NCBI RefSeq assembly: GCF_006346335.1
Contig: NZ_VDMC01000001.1
Location: forward strand, 124,001 to 188,000
Direction of reading: 5' to 3'
Source: Aequorivita sinensis
GTDB taxonomy: Bacteria; Bacteroidota; Bacteroidia; Flavobacteriales; Flavobacteriaceae
DNA: 64,000 bases
In this document: positions 43,907-52,579 of the stretch, one piece after another
How the letters are laid out: every line of letters starts with the position of its first letter
Numbering within the stretch: the stretch's first letter is position 1
Translations under genes and position numbers: made by a program
The notes under the pieces: generated by a model
The model's input: the letters and a program-made list of their open reading frames with translations, nothing else
Databases searched by the model: none
Told to the model about the DNA's origin: nothing

Positions 43907-45775
43907 ATGGTAGAACTTGCAGGAATTATAATTTTAGGAATATTGGCTCAGTGGGTAGCTTGGAAATTTAAAATACCTGCCATTTTACCTTTAATTATGA
44001 TTGGCCTCTTGGTAGGACCAATCTCTACACTTATTTCTGCTGATGGAACTCAATGGCTTCAGCCCATTTGGAATGGAGAAAAAGGGCTCTTCCCCGGGGA
44101 GAATCTCTTCTATTTTGTATCACTAGCGGTAGGAATTATACTTTTTGAAGGAGGACTAACGCTCAAACGCGATGAGATTTCTAAAGTAGGGCCGGCAATC
44201 GGTAAACTTATAAGTATAGGTGCCGCGATTACATTTATTGGAGCTGGTGCGGCTGCACACTATATTTTTGGATTAGACTGGAGAATTTCGTTTCTATTTT
44301 CAGCCTTGATTATAGTAACAGGTCCGACGGTGATTTCTCCTATTTTGAGGAATATTCCACTGAAAAAAGACGTTGCTGCAGTGTTGCGATGGGAAGGTAT
44401 ATTAATTGACCCTATTGGCGCACTTGTAGCTGTACTTGTCTATGAGTTTATAAGTGTTGAAGGCGATTCGGGCTATACTAAGCAAGCATTACTAGACTTC
44501 GGAAAAATTGTATTAATAGGTATGTCCTTTGGTATTACCGCGGGATATGCGCTTTATTTTGCCATTAAAAAGAAACTTGTACCTCATTATCTATCTAATG
44601 TTGTTGCACTTTCAATGGTAATGGCGGTATTCGTAATCAGCGACTTGTTTGCTCACGAATCTGGTTTATTAGCCGTGGTAGTAATGGGAATGTTTTTAGG
44701 AAACAGCGATCTTCCCAGTCTTAAGGAACTCCTTTACTTTAAAGAATCACTGAGTGTTTTACTAGTGTCAATTCTATTTATTCTACTTGCCGCAAATATT
44801 AGCATTGAAGATTTGCTATTAGTTTACAACTGGAAAACGGCAATATTATTAGCTATTATTATTTTTATTTTGCGGCCATTAACTGTCTTTGCCAGTACAA
44901 CCGGATCGTCTCTTAAAGTAAATGAAAAACTTTTTATTAGCTGGGTAGGACCTCGTGGGATAGTTGCCGCTGGTATTTCATCTTTATTTGGAACTAAACT
45001 TGTTACAAAAGGTGTTGTGGGTGCCGAATACATTACACCATTAGTTTTTGCTGTGGTTTTAATTACAGTAATTTTAAACGCAACTACTGCCAGATTAGTT
45101 GCTGGATGGATGGGAGTTTACCTTAAAAAGTCTGAAGGAATTTTAATTGTAGGAGCTTCAAAAGCATCTAGACTAATTGCCACTTATTTACATAAAAACG
45201 AACGCCACGTAGTGCTAGTAGATTCTAACCAGCTAAATATTAATAGAGCTAAAGAATTAGGATTAGAAGCCTTTACTGCGAATATCTATACCGATGATTT
45301 AACAGACAATATAGAGCTAAATGATGTGGGATATATACTAGCCATGACGGGGAGTGACGAAATTAACAAGCAAGCAATTAACCGATTTGAAAAATATTTT
45401 GGGGAAAATGGAACATTTAGGTTAATTACCTCAGACGAAATGAAAAAGAACAAAAACTTATCGATTAAAGAATTGTTCTCTTATACTCACGATTACTCTA
45501 GGTTTGCACAAGTTGCCCAAGAATTCCCGTCTATACAAGAAATTCCTGTTGAAAATCACAATCAGTTTTTAAGAGTTCTCAATATTGTTGGTGAAGATAA
45601 AAATGCAATCCCGCTATTTTTAAAACACCCAGACGGATTTTTAGACCTGATTACTTCCCCTACTGAATTAGAAACTGAAGAAGGAAGTAATTTAGTTTAC
45701 TTAGGAAAACCTATGGATTTTGAAGATGTAGTAAATGCTACGCGTTCAGAGAACGAAGGTAAATCTGAGAAATAA
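43907..45775 (+). CDS. Cation/proton antiporter with a TrkA-N domain
   Basis: A 622-residue membrane protein of the CPA family. The first 400 residues hold about 12 helices with IPAILPLIMIGLLVGP and GLTLKRDEI-like segments, and the ion-site region LRWEGILIDPIGAL. A RCK/TrkA-N nucleotide-binding domain follows (about 410-540), with GILIVGASKASRLIATYL and VDSNQLNINRAKELG, then a TrkA-C-like tail. It probably moves Na+ or K+ against protons, gated by NAD(H) or a nucleotide. Marine flavobacteria commonly carry such antiporters. Confidence 0.9.
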   Translation: MVELAGIIILGILAQWVAWKFKIPAILPLIMIGLLVGPISTLISADGTQWLQPIWNGEKGLFPGENLFYFVSLAVGIILFEGGLTLKRDEISKVGPAIGKLISIGAAITFIGAGAAAHYIFGLDWRISFLFSALIIVTGPTVISPILRNIPLKKDVAAVLRWEGILIDPIGALVAVLVYEFISVEGDSGYTKQALLDFGKIVLIGMSFGITAGYALYFAIKKKLVPHYLSNVVALSMVMAVFVISDLFAHESGLLAVVVMGMFLGNSDLPSLKELLYFKESLSVLLVSILFILLAANISIEDLLLVYNWKTAILLAIIIFILRPLTVFASTTGSSLKVNEKLFISWVGPRGIVAAGISSLFGTKLVTKGVVGAEYITPLVFAVVLITVILNATTARLVAGWMGVYLKKSEGILIVGASKASRLIATYLHKNERHVVLVDSNQLNINRAKELGLEAFTANIYTDDLTDNIELNDVGYILAMTGSDEINKQAINRFEKYFGENGTFRLITSDEMKKNKNLSIKELFSYTHDYSRFAQVAQEFPSIQEIPVENHNQFLRVLNIVGEDKNAIPLFLKHPDGFLDLITSPTELETEEGSNLVYLGKPMDFEDVVNATRSENEGKSEK

Positions 45776-45811
45776 ACCGTTGAAATTTTTGTTTTTAGAT
45801 AAAAAGAAAAA

Positions 45812-46039
45812 ATGAAGAAAGTCTATTATATTACAGGAATCATTTGCATCCTTTTCGTTTCATCTTGTAAAAAAGACGACGGAAGATCTTGCACTACTTG
45901 CTCTTCACCTTCAACATTAGATTTTGAAGTGTGTGAAGAAAGCAATGGCAATGCTTCTGTAAACGGACAAGATACAGGGACTCCTTACGGAACTTATATT
46001 TCTGGTTTAGAAGAAACTGGTGCTAGCTGCGGAAATTAG
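45812..46039 (+). CDS. Small cysteine-rich lipoprotein
   Basis: A 75-residue predicted lipoprotein with lipobox FVSSC (Cys19). The mature peptide of about 57 residues contains four more cysteines (CTTC, VCEE and SCGN), an acidic centre and no known domain. It starts 36 bases after the antiporter stop and its own stop overlaps lepA by 4 bases. Function unknown; it is short and could be a disulfide-stabilised surface protein. Confidence 0.65.
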   Translation: MKKVYYITGIICILFVSSCKKDDGRSCTTCSSPSTLDFEVCEESNGNASVNGQDTGTPYGTYISGLEETGASCGN

Positions 46040-47832
46040 TCATTTAGCTTAAGTACAGCCATAAACGCCTCTTGTGGAATTTCAACATTCCCTACTTGAC
46101 GCATACGCTTTTTACCTTTCTTCTGCTTTTCAAGAAGTTTACGCTTTCTAGAAATATCACCCCCATAACATTTTGCGGTAACATCCTTTCTAAGTGCTTT
46201 AACCGTTTCACGAGCAATAATTTTTGCTCCAATAGCAGCTTGAATAGGAATATCAAATTGTTGTCTTGGGATTAGTTCGCGAAGTTTTTCGCAAATTTTC
46301 TTTCCAATATCATAAGCATTATCTCGGTGAAGCAAAGCAGAAAGTGCATCTACAACGTTTCCATTTAATAACACATCTACCTTAACTAAGTGAGATTGAC
46401 GCATCCCTATTGGAGAATAATCGAAAGAAGCATACCCTTTAGAAACTGTTTTTAATCGATCGTAAAAGTCGAAAACAATCTCTGCCAAAGGCATATCAAA
46501 AGTTAGCTCTACACGTTCGGTGGTTAAATATGTCTGATTTGTAATTTCACCTCTCTTTTCAATACAAAGAGACATTACAGAACCAACAAAATCTGATTTT
46601 GTAATAATTGTCGCCTTAATATAAGGTTCCTCTACTCTATTTAAAGTTGAAGGTTCCGGTAAGTCGGAAGGGTTATTCACCAAAATCGGTGTATCCGGCT
46701 CTTTATTAGTAAATGCATGGTATGATACGTTTGGCACGGTAGTAATTACCGTCATGTCAAACTCTCTTTCCAATCTTTCTTGAATAATCTCTAAGTGCAG
46801 CATTCCCAAGAAACCACAACGGAAACCAAATCCAAGGGCTGCAGAACTTTCAGGAATAAATATTAAAGAAGCATCATTCAACTGAAGTTTTTCCATTGAG
46901 TTTCTCAACTCCTCATAATCCTCAGTATCTACAGGATAAATTCCAGCAAAAACCATAGGTTTTACATCTTCAAACCCTTCAATCATATTGACTGTCGGAT
47001 TTTTTGAATCGGTAATGGTATCACCTACTTTTACTTCTTTAGCCTCTTTAATTCCTGTAATTAAATATCCAACATCTCCAGCTTTAATCGAATCTTTTGG
47101 AAGTTGTTTTAATTTTAAAGTTCCAACTTCATCGGCGTAATAACTTTTTCCGGTAGCCATAAATTTTATGTGCTGCCCTTTTTTTATTTCACCATTTAAA
47201 ACTCTAAAGTACGTTTCAACCCCACGGAATGGATTGTAAACAGAATCGAAAATCAGGGCTTGTAACGGCTCATCCAAAACACCCGTTGGTGGTGGAATTC
47301 GCTCGATAATGGCGCTCAGTATTTCTTCAATACCAAGCCCTGTTTTTGCACTAGCTGGAATCACCTCTTCTGGCTTACACCCTAGAAGGTCTACAATGTC
47401 ATCGGTAACCTCCTCAACATTAGCCGAAGGAAGATCTACTTTGTTTAATACTGGAATAATCTCCAAATCATTTTCCAGCGCTAAGTATAAATTAGAAATC
47501 GTTTGCGCTTGAATACTTTGTGCAGCATCTACAATTAGTAAGGCGCCTTCGCAGGCAGCGATAGAACGAGAAACTTCGTACGAGAAATCAACGTGCCCAG
47601 GAGTGTCAATTAAGTTTAATACGTATTGCTCACCCTTGTACATATAGTCCATCTGTATCGCGTGACTTTTAATAGTAATACCACGCTCGCGCTCCAAGTC
47701 CATACTATCTAATAGTTGCGCTTGTTTTTCACGACTAGTAACGGAACCTGTGGCATCCAATAGTCGGTCGGCCAAAGTACTTTTCCCGTGGTCAATATGC
47801 GCTATAATACAAAAGTTTCTAATGTTCTTCAT
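46036..47832 (-). CDS. lepA: Elongation factor 4 (LepA)
   Basis: Ribosome-bound translational GTPase, 598 residues, the normal length. G1 is AHIDHGKST (about 11-19), G2 [12 protein letters not shown]3 DTPGHVDF, G4 NKVDLP; then domain 2, the EF-G-like domains and the LepA-specific C terminus ([23 protein letters not shown]). It can back-translocate or help assemble 30S subunits. It is monocistronic with a -7 box at 47862-47869. Confidence 0.97.
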   Translation of the reverse strand: MKNIRNFCIIAHIDHGKSTLADRLLDATGSVTSREKQAQLLDSMDLERERGITIKSHAIQMDYMYKGEQYVLNLIDTPGHVDFSYEVSRSIAACEGALLIVDAAQSIQAQTISNLYLALENDLEIIPVLNKVDLPSANVEEVTDDIVDLLGCKPEEVIPASAKTGLGIEEILSAIIERIPPPTGVLDEPLQALIFDSVYNPFRGVETYFRVLNGEIKKGQHIKFMATGKSYYADEVGTLKLKQLPKDSIKAGDVGYLITGIKEAKEVKVGDTITDSKNPTVNMIEGFEDVKPMVFAGIYPVDTEDYEELRNSMEKLQLNDASLIFIPESSAALGFGFRCGFLGMLHLEIIQERLEREFDMTVITTVPNVSYHAFTNKEPDTPILVNNPSDLPEPSTLNRVEEPYIKATIITKSDFVGSVMSLCIEKRGEITNQTYLTTERVELTFDMPLAEIVFDFYDRLKTVSKGYASFDYSPIGMRQSHLVKVDVLLNGNVVDALSALLHRDNAYDIGKKICEKLRELIPRQQFDIPIQAAIGAKIIARETVKALRKDVTAKCYGGDISRKRKLLEKQKKGKKRMRQVGNVEIPQEAFMAVLKLND

Positions 47833-47861
47833 AAATTAATCCTTCTTCGTGCTACGAATTG

Positions 47862-47869
47862 CAAATATA
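47862..47869 (-). promoter_or_regulatory. -7 box of lepA
   Basis: The minus strand reads TATATTTG at 47869-47862, a full TAnnTTTG match about 30 bases before the ATG. Confidence 0.5.
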
Positions 47870-47960
47870 GATTAAAAGAGTGATTATTTTAGTTATGATG
47901 AAGTAGTTAATAATAATTTCATTCAATAGAATTTATTTTAATAAACGATATAAGACTTTT

Positions 47961-48076
47961 GGACGTAAGACATAAGACCTAAAAAATATTACATAAAATT
48001 AGCGCATTTTAAAAATAAATAACGACAAAATACTATACATCAATATTTTACACGTCAAATCCTATGTCTTACGTCC
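47961..48076. repeat. 14-bp inverted repeat with an 88-base spacer
   Basis: GGACGTAAGACATA at 47961-47974 recurs in exact inverted form at 48063-48076. Around it are further (T)AAGAC-type words: AAGACC at 47975-47979 and CTTAAGTCTTAG near 48091. The 332-base gap between lepA and dusB contains this element, the lepA and dusB promoter boxes and otherwise AT-rich sequence. A related word pattern occurs after 49918. Confidence 0.55.
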
Positions 48077-48136
48077 TTTAGCGAAGCGGTCTTAAGTCTT
48101 AGTAAGGCAATAGTGATTTATTATACTGATATTTAC

Positions 48137-48144
48137 TACTTTTG
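48137..48144 (+). promoter_or_regulatory. -7 box of dusB
   Basis: TACTTTTG at 48137-48144 is a full TAnnTTTG match. Transcription would start near 48150, about 15 bases before the TTG start at 48165. Confidence 0.55.
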
Positions 48145-48164
48145 CATTCTCAAATAAAAAGAAA

Positions 48165-49157
48165 TTGCCAAAAATAGGAAACATACAACTGCCTGATTTT
48201 CCATTATTACTAGCCCCAATGGAAGACGTAAGCGATCCGCCCTTCCGTGCACTTTGTAAGGAACAAGGCGCCGATGTGGTTTTTACTGAATTTATCTCTT
48301 CGGAAGGACTTATTCGGGATGCTGCAAAAAGTGTGATGAAGCTTGATATTTATGAAAAGGAACGCCCTGTAGGAATTCAGATTTTTGGAGCTGTTCTAGA
48401 ATCTATGTTGCGCAGTGTAGAAATTGTAGAAGCCAGCGGTCCAGACATTATCGACATTAACTTTGGTTGTCCCGTAAAAAAAGTAGTAAGTAAAGGCGCA
48501 GGTGCAGGGATTTTAAAGGACGTAGATTTAATGGTAAGCCTTACCGAAGCGATGGTAAAGCACACAAAACTGCCTGTAACCGTAAAAACACGATTAGGCT
48601 GGGATCACGATAGTATAAAAATTATGGAAGTTGCCGAACGTTTACAGGATGTAGGCTGTCAAGCAATTTCTATTCACGGCCGTACTCGCGCCCAAATGTA
48701 TAAAGGTAATGCCGACTGGAAACCTATTGCCGAAGTAAAAAACAATCCAAGAATGCATATTCCTGTGTTTGGAAATGGAGATGTTGATACGCCCGAAAAA
48801 GCAATGGAAATGCGCGATAAATATGGATTGGACGGTGCAATGATAGGCCGTGCTAGTATTGGATATCCTTGGTTTTTTAAAGAAGTAAAACACTATTTTA
48901 AAACTGGCGAACACTTACCACCCCCATCGATGCTTGAGCGTGTAGAAGCCGCCAAACGCCACTTACAAATGGCAATTGATTGGAAAGGTGAAAAACTTGG
49001 CGTTTTTGAAACCCGCCGCCATTATACCAACTATTTTAAAGGAATTCCAAACTTTAAGGAATACCGAATGAAAATGGTAACTAGCGATGATTCTGCTTCC
49101 GTTTTTGAAGCTTTTGATGAGGTTTTGGAAGCGTTTGGGGATTATGAGTTTGTTTAA
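48165..49157 (+). CDS. dusB: tRNA-dihydrouridine synthase B
   Basis: FMN enzyme reducing uridines in tRNA D loops; 330 residues. The first residues PLLLAPMEDVSDPPFR match the Dus pattern. The active-site Cys102 is in DINFGCPVKK, with the KTRLGWD and SIHGRTRAQMYKG segments, then NGDV and GAMIGRASIGYPWFF for FMN phosphate. The start codon is TTG at 48165, chosen because the -7 box at 48137-48144 leaves room for no earlier start and the frame begins PKIGNIQLPDFP as in relatives. Confidence 0.94.
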   Translation: MPKIGNIQLPDFPLLLAPMEDVSDPPFRALCKEQGADVVFTEFISSEGLIRDAAKSVMKLDIYEKERPVGIQIFGAVLESMLRSVEIVEASGPDIIDINFGCPVKKVVSKGAGAGILKDVDLMVSLTEAMVKHTKLPVTVKTRLGWDHDSIKIMEVAERLQDVGCQAISIHGRTRAQMYKGNADWKPIAEVKNNPRMHIPVFGNGDVDTPEKAMEMRDKYGLDGAMIGRASIGYPWFFKEVKHYFKTGEHLPPPSMLERVEAAKRHLQMAIDWKGEKLGVFETRRHYTNYFKGIPNFKEYRMKMVTSDDSASVFEAFDEVLEAFGDYEFV

Positions 49158-49235
49158 ATGTTGCCGAACAAATATTAGCATTGGAGATTATAAGTTTGTT
49201 TAGAAAAATAAGGTGCTTTTCATAAAAATCCTTTC

Positions 49236-49243
49236 TATCTTTG
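49236..49243 (+). promoter_or_regulatory. -7 box of the flavodoxin-reductase-type gene
   Basis: TATCTTTG at 49236-49243 is a full TAnnTTTG match, 17 bases before the ATG at 49261. Confidence 0.55.
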
Positions 49244-49260
49244 ACGTTTAAATTGGCCTA

Positions 49261-49917
49261 ATGCAAACCCTCAAAATAATAAGCAATCAATATATAACCC
49301 ATAACGTAAAACGTTTTGTACTAGAAAAACCGAAAGATTTCACCTACGCCCCCGGCCAATCGGCAGTTATTTCTATAAATATTCCGGGCTGGGAAAATCA
49401 GCTACGCCCCTACACCTTTACTTCATTACAACATTGGGATTATTTAGAGATCATCGTAAAAATTTACGAAGAGCACGAAGGCGTTAGCGCTCAAATGGGA
49501 AAACTCAACACGGGAGCAGAGCTTCTACTTCACGAGGTTTTTGGGACTATAAAATATAAAGGGCCAGGTATTTTTATTGCTGGCGGAACTGGGATAACTC
49601 CATTTATCGCAATTTTTAGAGCGCTTTTTGAAAGTGGAAATCTACGCAAAGTAGCCTTGTTGTATTCCAACAGAACAAAAGACGATATTATACTTCACGA
49701 TGAATTGACAAAAATGCTAGGCCCCGCCTATAAAAATGTGTTTACTAAAGAAGGAGTAATTGGTTTTCGCGAACGCCGAATAGACCGCAAATACCTTATT
49801 GAAACTATTGGGAATTTTGATTCTCGTTTTTACGTGTGTGGCCCACAAGATTTTACAGAAGAAATTTGTGAAGCATTGGTAAGTCTAGGTGCAGACCCCG
49901 AATATTTGGTTGTTTAA
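49261..49917 (+). CDS. FAD-binding oxidoreductase (ferredoxin-NADP reductase type)
   Basis: A 218-residue flavoprotein with an FAD domain (RPYTFTS motif at about 50-56) and an NAD(P) domain (GGTGITPFIAIFRAL, then SRFYVCGPQDFTEE). No 2Fe-2S domain is attached, so it should pass electrons to a separate acceptor such as flavodoxin or ferredoxin. It resembles the short flavodoxin reductases. No partner gene is adjacent. The gap downstream carries the palindrome at 49935-49952. Confidence 0.88.
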   Translation: MQTLKIISNQYITHNVKRFVLEKPKDFTYAPGQSAVISINIPGWENQLRPYTFTSLQHWDYLEIIVKIYEEHEGVSAQMGKLNTGAELLLHEVFGTIKYKGPGIFIAGGTGITPFIAIFRALFESGNLRKVALLYSNRTKDDIILHDELTKMLGPAYKNVFTKEGVIGFRERRIDRKYLIETIGNFDSRFYVCGPQDFTEEICEALVSLGADPEYLVV

Positions 49918-49934
49918 TCTAAGATGTAAGACCA

Positions 49935-49952
49935 TCCCGATAGCTATCGGGA
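49935..49952. repeat. 18-bp perfect palindrome
   Basis: TCCCGATAGCTATCGGGA is self-complementary over all 18 bases. It lies in the 245-base gap between two genes pointing towards each other, flanked by AAGATGTAAGACC and GAAAGACTTAATACATAAGG words. In RNA it would be a strong stem and it may also be a repeated intergenic element. The rest of the gap shows nothing else clear. Confidence 0.7.
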
Positions 49953-50162
49953 CTGAAAGACTTAATACATAAGGCTTGCCTATTTATATGTTGGTGATTA
50001 AGAAAATTTCTTAATCATTAAATTTCGTTGTGAAGCTTAACAAAAAGATGTCACCCAATAGGTGTTGTTTATACCCCAGTTATCATCGACTAAACTGAGT
50101 TTTTTAATCTTAGTGTTAATTTGAACACTAAATATTTGTAGTGCAATTAAAATTGAATACTT

Positions 50163-51368
50163 CTAAACCAACAACTTCTCTCGTACCCTACTCGAGGCTA
50201 TTTTGGATGCCAGAATACCTAAAACGCTTATGGTTACAAACACTACTATAATGTTTACCAGGTTTAGCTTTACGGGATAAGGCAGAGTACTAGTTATTGC
50301 TACGAATCCAAACTTTAATTGCGCCAAAACAGCAAGCACCCCAAGAGAAATCCCTACTATACCACCTAACACAGTCATTAATGTTCCTTGCAAAAAGAAG
50401 ATACGGCGTATTTCTCTAAGCGAGGCTCCCATATTATAGAGTGTTTTTATGTTTTTTCGCTTGTCTAGAATCATCATTATTATAGATCCCACTACATTGA
50501 AAAGTGCAATAATCATTACTAATGTAAAAATTAGGTATACAGCAATGTTTTCGGTGTTCAGCATTTTATAAAGCGCGTCATTTTGCTGAATTCTGTTTTT
50601 AATAACAACACCTTCAGGGAAAACTTTTTCAATATTTGCCCTAACAGATTCTTCTGAAGCATTTGAAAACATCTTTATTTCAATTGCAGAAATTTTGGAT
50701 TCATCAAGCGATAGTAAATCTCTGGCAAAATCCATATCGGTAAATACATATTTAGAATCTAAATCCTCATTAACACTGTAAACTCCTGAAACTACAGTCC
50801 GTTTTTTCGTGAATGCATTTGTGGGATCTAGAGCATTTAACTGCCCTGTACCCGGCTTAGGAACATATATTTCTAATGGATTACTATAATCATTTAGATA
50901 TAATGAGAGCTTACTTGAGGTTCCTAAACCAATAACTACTTCGCTAAGGGAAGGTTCAAACCACAATCCAGCAATCATAATGCTATCTATAGAATTTACA
51001 CTTCCATAAACCGTATCCACACCTTTTATATAGGCGATATGGTTTTTTCCTTTGTAGTGTAGAAAAACACGTTCTTCAATAATTTCTGAAAAGACTTCGA
51101 TTCCCTCAATTTTCGCTAATTGTTGCTTTTGTGCTTCTGAAAAAGAAATGGTTTTTCCACTTTCAGGAAGGATTTTTAAATCGCTATCAAATTCGTTTGT
51201 AAACTGAAGACTGAATTCTTTTAAGCCAGAAAATCCTGAAAGCACAATAAACAAAGCCATTGCACCAACTACCACTCCAATCGCTGCAATACCAGTAATA
51301 ATATTAATGGCATTGTTGCTACTTTTTGAAAACAAATAACGCTTTGCGATGTAGAGGGAAAAATTCAA
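50163..51368 (-). CDS. LolC/E-type ABC transporter permease
   Basis: A 401-residue FtsX-like permease with an N-terminal helix (about 20-45), a large periplasmic MacB-like domain (about 46-265) and three C-terminal helices with a typical RKNIKTLYNMGASLREIRRIFFLQG cytoplasmic loop. It resembles the LolC/LolE subunits of lipoprotein release, or other FtsX-type exporters. The ATPase gene is not adjacent. It starts 1 base after the rbfA stop and is co-transcribed with it. Confidence 0.88.
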   Translation of the reverse strand: MNFSLYIAKRYLFSKSSNNAINIITGIAAIGVVVGAMALFIVLSGFSGLKEFSLQFTNEFDSDLKILPESGKTISFSEAQKQQLAKIEGIEVFSEIIEERVFLHYKGKNHIAYIKGVDTVYGSVNSIDSIMIAGLWFEPSLSEVVIGLGTSSKLSLYLNDYSNPLEIYVPKPGTGQLNALDPTNAFTKKRTVVSGVYSVNEDLDSKYVFTDMDFARDLLSLDESKISAIEIKMFSNASEESVRANIEKVFPEGVVIKNRIQQNDALYKMLNTENIAVYLIFTLVMIIALFNVVGSIIMMILDKRKNIKTLYNMGASLREIRRIFFLQGTLMTVLGGIVGISLGVLAVLAQLKFGFVAITSTLPYPVKLNLVNIIVVFVTISVLGILASKIASSRVREKLLV

Positions 51369-51369
51369 G

Positions 51370-51765
51370 CTATGACTTTTTTCTTTTCGGAAGTAAATCA
51401 GGGTTTTTCAGCGGATTATCTTCACCTTTTACTGCACGATCTATCTTTTCTATATATTCTAAAGAGTCGTCATTGTAAAATGTAAGGTCTGGCATTTTTC
51501 GAAGCTGATGCTTTGTAAGCTGGGCTATTTGATGTTTAATATGAGGTTTATTTTTATTTAATTCAACAACAATTGCCTCAGCCTTATCTGCTGGAAACAC
51601 ACTTACATATACCTTTGATATAGAAAGGTCTGTGGTTACTGTTACTTTACTTACCGATATAATTATACCTGTTTGCCCCGCCTCACGTAGCATTCCTTGT
51701 AGTACATTTGCCAAGTCGTTCTGCAAAACACTGGCTATCTTTTTTTGTCTATTACTTTCTTCCAT
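51370..51765 (-). CDS. rbfA: Ribosome-binding factor A
   Basis: Maturation factor for the 30S subunit and 16S rRNA 5' end, about 131 residues from the ATG at 51765. The KH-like core has the start NRQKKIASVLQNDLANVLQ, the strand ISVSKVTVTTDLSISKVYVSVF and the segment KMPDLTFYNDDSLEYIEKID. The frame extends to 51861, but the extra 32 residues look like non-coding sequence and cross the -7 box at 51770-51777. The mRNA would be leaderless. Confidence 0.92.
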   Translation of the reverse strand: MEESNRQKKIASVLQNDLANVLQGMLREAGQTGIIISVSKVTVTTDLSISKVYVSVFPADKAEAIVVELNKNKPHIKHQIAQLTKHQLRKMPDLTFYNDDSLEYIEKIDRAVKGEDNPLKNPDLLPKRKKS

Positions 51766-51769
51766 ACTG

Positions 51770-51777
51770 CAAAAATA
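51770..51777 (-). promoter_or_regulatory. -7 box of rbfA
   Basis: The minus strand reads TATTTTTG at 51777-51770, and only four bases lie between it and the ATG at 51765. Transcription should begin at the start codon. Confidence 0.55.
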
Positions 51778-51844
51778 GAACATAAAACTGTATCGAGTGC
51801 ATTTATACCGGTAAGCTTGTAGAATTATAATAGAAATAAGTTTG

Positions 51845-51852
51845 TATTTTTG
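51845..51852 (+). promoter_or_regulatory. -7 box of the methylmalonyl-CoA epimerase gene
   Basis: TATTTTTG at 51845-51852 is a full TAnnTTTG match, 17 bases before the ATG at 51870. Confidence 0.55.
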
Positions 51853-51869
51853 CAGATACAAGTAATAAA

Positions 51870-52274
51870 ATGGAGAAAATAGAACATATTGGCATTGCGG
51901 TAAAAAACATTTCAGAAGCTAATAAGGTTTACGAAGCCTTGCTAGGCAACGCACCATATAAAAGTGAAAAGGTGGAAAGCGAAGGCGTAGAAACTTCTTT
52001 CTTTAGAAGTGGAGAAAGCAAAATTGAACTTTTAGAAGCTACCAATCCAGAAAGCCCTATCGCAAAATTCATTGAAAAACGTGGCGAAGGAATTCACCAC
52101 ATAGCTTTTGCAGTCGATGATATTAAGTCTGAGATGGAAAGATTGAAAAAAGAAGGATTTATATTGTTAAACGAAACCCCTAAAAAAGGCGCTGATAATA
52201 AGTTAGTTGCCTTCCTTCATCCCAAGTCTGCCAATGGAGTTTTGGTTGAACTTTGTCAAGAAATTAAGGAATAA
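51870..52274 (+). CDS. mce: Methylmalonyl-CoA epimerase
   Basis: A 134-residue glyoxalase-fold enzyme that interconverts the two methylmalonyl-CoA epimers in propionate metabolism. It starts MEKIEHIGIAVKNI with the metal His, has the FFRSGESKIELLE strand, GIHHIAFAVDDI with the second metal His pair, and the terminal GVLVELCQE Glu. It is divergent from rbfA and followed by the tRNA gene. Methylmalonyl-CoA mutase genes are not in the window. Confidence 0.94.
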   Translation: MEKIEHIGIAVKNISEANKVYEALLGNAPYKSEKVESEGVETSFFRSGESKIELLEATNPESPIAKFIEKRGEGIHHIAFAVDDIKSEMERLKKEGFILLNETPKKGADNKLVAFLHPKSANGVLVELCQEIKE

Positions 52275-52279
52275 ATTTC

Positions 52280-52310
52280 TTGTAGAGTTTTAAAATTAGT
52301 AGTAATATTG
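52280..52310 (+). promoter_or_regulatory. Candidate promoter of the tRNA gene
   Basis: TTG at 52280-52282, a 20-base spacer and TAATATTG at 52303-52310 give a -33/-7 pair with one mismatch in the box (A for T at the fifth base). Transcription would start near 52317, shortly before the tRNA at 52324. Confidence 0.45.
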
Positions 52311-52323
52311 CATCCTCTTAACC

Positions 52324-52400
52324 GGTCCTATAGCTCAGTTGGTTAGAGCACTTGACTCATAATCAAGTGGTCCCTGGTTCGAGCCCAGGTGGGACCACCA
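52324..52400 (+). tRNA. tRNA with anticodon CAU, probably tRNA-Ile2
   Basis: A full cloverleaf: acceptor GGTCCTA pairs with TGGGACC, D arm AGCTCAGTTGGTTAGAGC, anticodon stem ACTTGA/TCAAGT with loop CTCATAA and T arm CCTGGTTCGAGCCCAGG, with A73 and an encoded CCA at 52398-52400. The anticodon CAU could serve Met or, after lysidine change, Ile. C4-G69 and C5-G68 are present, which are TilS features in E. coli tRNA-Ile2, so Ile2 is preferred. A mismatched first pair, the mark of an initiator, is absent. Confidence 0.9.
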
Positions 52401-52401
52401 C

Positions 52402-52438
52402 AAAACAAAGTCTTGCGTTGCAAGACTTTGTTTTTTTT
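52402..52438 (+). terminator. Intrinsic terminator after the tRNA
   Basis: AAAACAAAGTCTTGC at 52402-52416 or so pairs with GCAAGACTTTGTTTT, followed by a long run of T to 52438. It begins 2 bases after the encoded CCA. Confidence 0.9.
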
Positions 52439-52579
52439 ATAGAAATTCTTACTGTTTTACTCGGGTTATTCTTAAAAAGATAAATTTATCTCAGAATGTT
52501 CTTAAAATAATTTAGTAGAGTAGTAAAAAAATTGTTACTTTAGGCACGTGTTTACCGTCCCCACCATTATATAACATTC

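Noticed and set aside
51766-51861. 32-residue N-terminal extension of RbfA
   Set aside because: It crosses the -7 box and has no likeness to RbfA.
52541-52556. GGCACG word before the PID-like gene as a sigma-54 promoter
   Set aside because: The -12 GC is absent at the correct spacing and the first T of the -24 part is missing.
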